Shown here: in pieces, positions 15,831 through 16,974 of the stretch
How positions within the stretch are numbered: the first letter of the stretch is position 1
Layout: every line of letters begins with the position of its first letter
NCBI GenBank assembly: GCA_030147065.1
Contig: JASLAP010000468.1
Coordinates: 1-16,974, forward strand
Reading direction: 5' to 3'
From: Pseudonocardia sp.
GTDB taxonomy: Bacteria; Actinomycetota; Actinomycetes; Mycobacteriales; Pseudonocardiaceae
Length of the DNA: 16,974 nt
Notes under the pieces: model-generated
What the model saw: the letters and a program-made list of their open reading frames with translations, nothing else
Told to the model about the DNA's origin: nothing
The model's database searches: none
Translations under genes and position numbers: made by a program

Positions 15831-15877
15831 AGTGGCATCCTGGGAGAGCCACTTCTCGACGATTCCGGAGGGCCACT
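15831..15877. promoter_or_regulatory. Candidate MocR operator with three GCCACT half-sites
   Basis: AGTGGC (15831-15836) and GCCACT (15848-15853) form an inverted pair separated by 11 bases. A third half-site, GCCACT (15872-15877), is a direct repeat of the second at a 24-base period; the shared block is GAGRGCCACT at 15844-15853 and 15868-15877. All three lie in the 68-bp gap between the PNPOx-like gene and the regulator, and the last one overlaps the regulator's ribosome binding site. GabR and PdxR, which belong to the same family, bind repeated half-sites in such gaps. Confidence 0.5.
15867..15871 (+). promoter_or_regulatory. Ribosome binding site of the MocR-type gene
   Basis: GGAGG lies seven bases before GTG 15879 and fixes the start. 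It is the cleanest Shine-Dalgarno in the window and overlaps the third operator half-site. Confidence 0.75.
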
Positions 15878-15878
15878 C

Positions 15879-16974
15879 GTGGAGCTGCCGCCCCTGGCTC
15901 TCGACCGGAACGGGCCCCGCCCACTGGCCGTCCAGCTGGCCGAGGGCCTGCGGGCCGCGACTGCCGGCGGCACGCTGCGAGCCGGTGACCGGTTGCCGTC
16001 CACCCGGGCGCTGGCTGCCGCGCTCGGGGTGAGCCGCACGGTCACCGCGGCCGCCTACGAGCAACTGCTGGCCGAGGGGTGGGTGCAGGGCCGGCGCGGG
16101 TCGGGGACCTTCGTCGTCGATGTCCCGGCCCGGCCGGCGGGCCCGGGACCGGCCCCGGTCGTGCCGCGCGCCGCGCCGACGGGGCTGATCGACCTGTCCC
16201 CGGGGCGGCCGTGCACCGAGGTGATCGACCGGACGGCCTGGCGCCGGGCCTGGCGGGGCGCCGCCGATCCGCCCCCGGACCGCGGACCGGACCCGGTCGG
16301 CGTGCCGGCGTTCCGGGCCGCGGTCGTCGAGCACCTGCTGCGCCACCGGGGCCTGCCCGCCGACCCGTCCGACGTCCTGGCCACCGCGGGCAGCACCGCC
16401 GCGGTCGCCGAACTGGCCCGCACGTTCCCACCCGGCGCCCGGGTGGCCGTCGAGGAGCCCGGCTACCAGCGGGCGGTGGCCGCGCTGCGGGCCGCCGGGC
16501 TGGCCGTCGTCCCCGCGCCGGTCGACGGCGCCGGCCTGGTGGTCGAGGCGCTGCCGGGCGGGCTCGCCGCGGTCTACTGCACGCCCGCCCACCAGTTCCC
16601 GCTGGGTGGGCGGCTCTCGGCGAGCCGGCGGGTGGCACTGGTGGACCGGGCCCGGGCCGAGGGCTTCCTGGTCATCGAGGACGACTACGACGGCGAGATG
16701 CGCTACGACGTGGCGCCGCTGCCGCTGCTGGCCGCGCTGGGCCGCGACGTCGTGGTGCACCTGGGCACGTGCAGCAAGCTGCTCACCCCGACGCTGGGCG
16801 CGGGCTGGGTGGTGGCCCCGCCCGCGGTCCGTGACGCCCTACTCGACCTCCGCGACCGCACCGGCACCCGGCCGCCGCCGGCCGGCCAGCGGGTTTTCGC
16901 GGCGCTCGCCGCGCACGGCGACCTGGCCCGCCAGCTGCGGCGGCTGCGCCGCGAGCTGGGCCGCCGCCGCGCCC
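15879..16974 (+). CDS. MocR/PdxR-type transcriptional regulator, 3' partial
   Basis: 365 codons are present and the frame is still open at the window end; family members have about 450-480 residues, so roughly 100 are missing. Residues 14-79 form a GntR-type winged helix, with LPSTRALAAALGVSRTVTAA (39-58) as the helix-turn-helix and RRGSGTFV as the wing. After a short Pro-rich linker, a type-I aminotransferase-fold domain follows with TPAHQFPLGG, IEDDYDGEMRYD (266-277) and the PLP-binding Lys300 in CSKLLTPTLGAGW. These regulators sense pyridoxal phosphate or an amino-acid adduct of it and do not usually act as aminotransferases. The start GTG has a GGAGG seven bases upstream. The gene is divergent from a PNPOx-like gene, the classic PdxR arrangement, so control of that neighbour and of itself is likely. 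Confidence 0.93.
   Translation, partial: MELPPLALDRNGPRPLAVQLAEGLRAATAGGTLRAGDRLPSTRALAAALGVSRTVTAAAYEQLLAEGWVQGRRGSGTFVVDVPARPAGPGPAPVVPRAAPTGLIDLSPGRPCTEVIDRTAWRRAWRGAADPPPDRGPDPVGVPAFRAAVVEHLLRHRGLPADPSDVLATAGSTAAVAELARTFPPGARVAVEEPGYQRAVAALRAAGLAVVPAPVDGAGLVVEALPGGLAAVYCTPAHQFPLGGRLSASRRVALVDRARAEGFLVIEDDYDGEMRYDVAPLPLLAALGRDVVVHLGTCSKLLTPTLGAGWVVAPPAVRDALLDLRDRTGTRPPPAGQRVFAALAAHGDLARQLRRLRRELGRRRA

Noticed and set aside
15074..16045. N-terminal extension of the prolyl oligopeptidase through the PNPOx-like gene
   Set aside because: The extension would cross a clear gene in another frame, the divergent operator region and the TAATCT promoter. Family homology begins just after GTG 15073.

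Overview
The window is chromosomal DNA from a very GC-rich actinobacterium. GC-saturated third codon positions, nearly universal GTG starts and the gene set all suggest Pseudonocardiales (Pseudonocardia or a relative). That assignment is inferred from style and synteny; no rRNA or tRNA marker is present. I found no mobile element, CRISPR array, phage gene, tRNA or rRNA, and no defence or biosynthetic system. This is mostly housekeeping sequence with several local oddities.

Layout. (1) Positions 1-265 hold an 85-bp perfect inverted repeat at the window edge, probably a fold-back chimera or assembly-end artefact. It falsifies the apparent start of the first gene. (2) Up to 3625 (+): a 5'-truncated, largely disordered protein. 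It has an N-terminal helical TPR-like part, a compact domain resembling a signature-less GGDEF fold, a 14-unit heptapeptide repeat and a conserved-looking C-terminal tip. (3) 3789-9831 (+): a tightly coupled operon of the large NAD-dependent glutamate dehydrogenase, a hotdog thioesterase-like protein and a 217-residue unknown. (4) 9844-15073 (-): a converging set, in transcription order prolyl oligopeptidase, MscS channel, group II truncated haemoglobin (GlbO) and a GH13 alpha-glucosidase-like protein with eroded active-site residues. (5) 15145-16974: a divergent pair, a PNPOx-like FMN-binding protein (-) and a MocR/PdxR-type regulator (+, cut by the window end), sharing a 68-bp intergenic region with three copies of a 6-bp half-site.

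How the genes work together. The block gdh > thioesterase > unknown, converging on glbO > alpha-glucosidase, matches from memory the M. tuberculosis order Rv2476c-Rv2475c-Rv2474c / Rv2471-Rv2470. It therefore looks like an old conserved neighbourhood linking glutamate catabolism with unknown partners. Prolyl oligopeptidase and MscS are coupled by a 4-bp overlap. The PNPOx-like/MocR pair is the usual arrangement of a PLP-sensing regulator with a vitamin B6-related target. Hairpins without a U-tract sit at or just after the stop codons that close each gene cluster.
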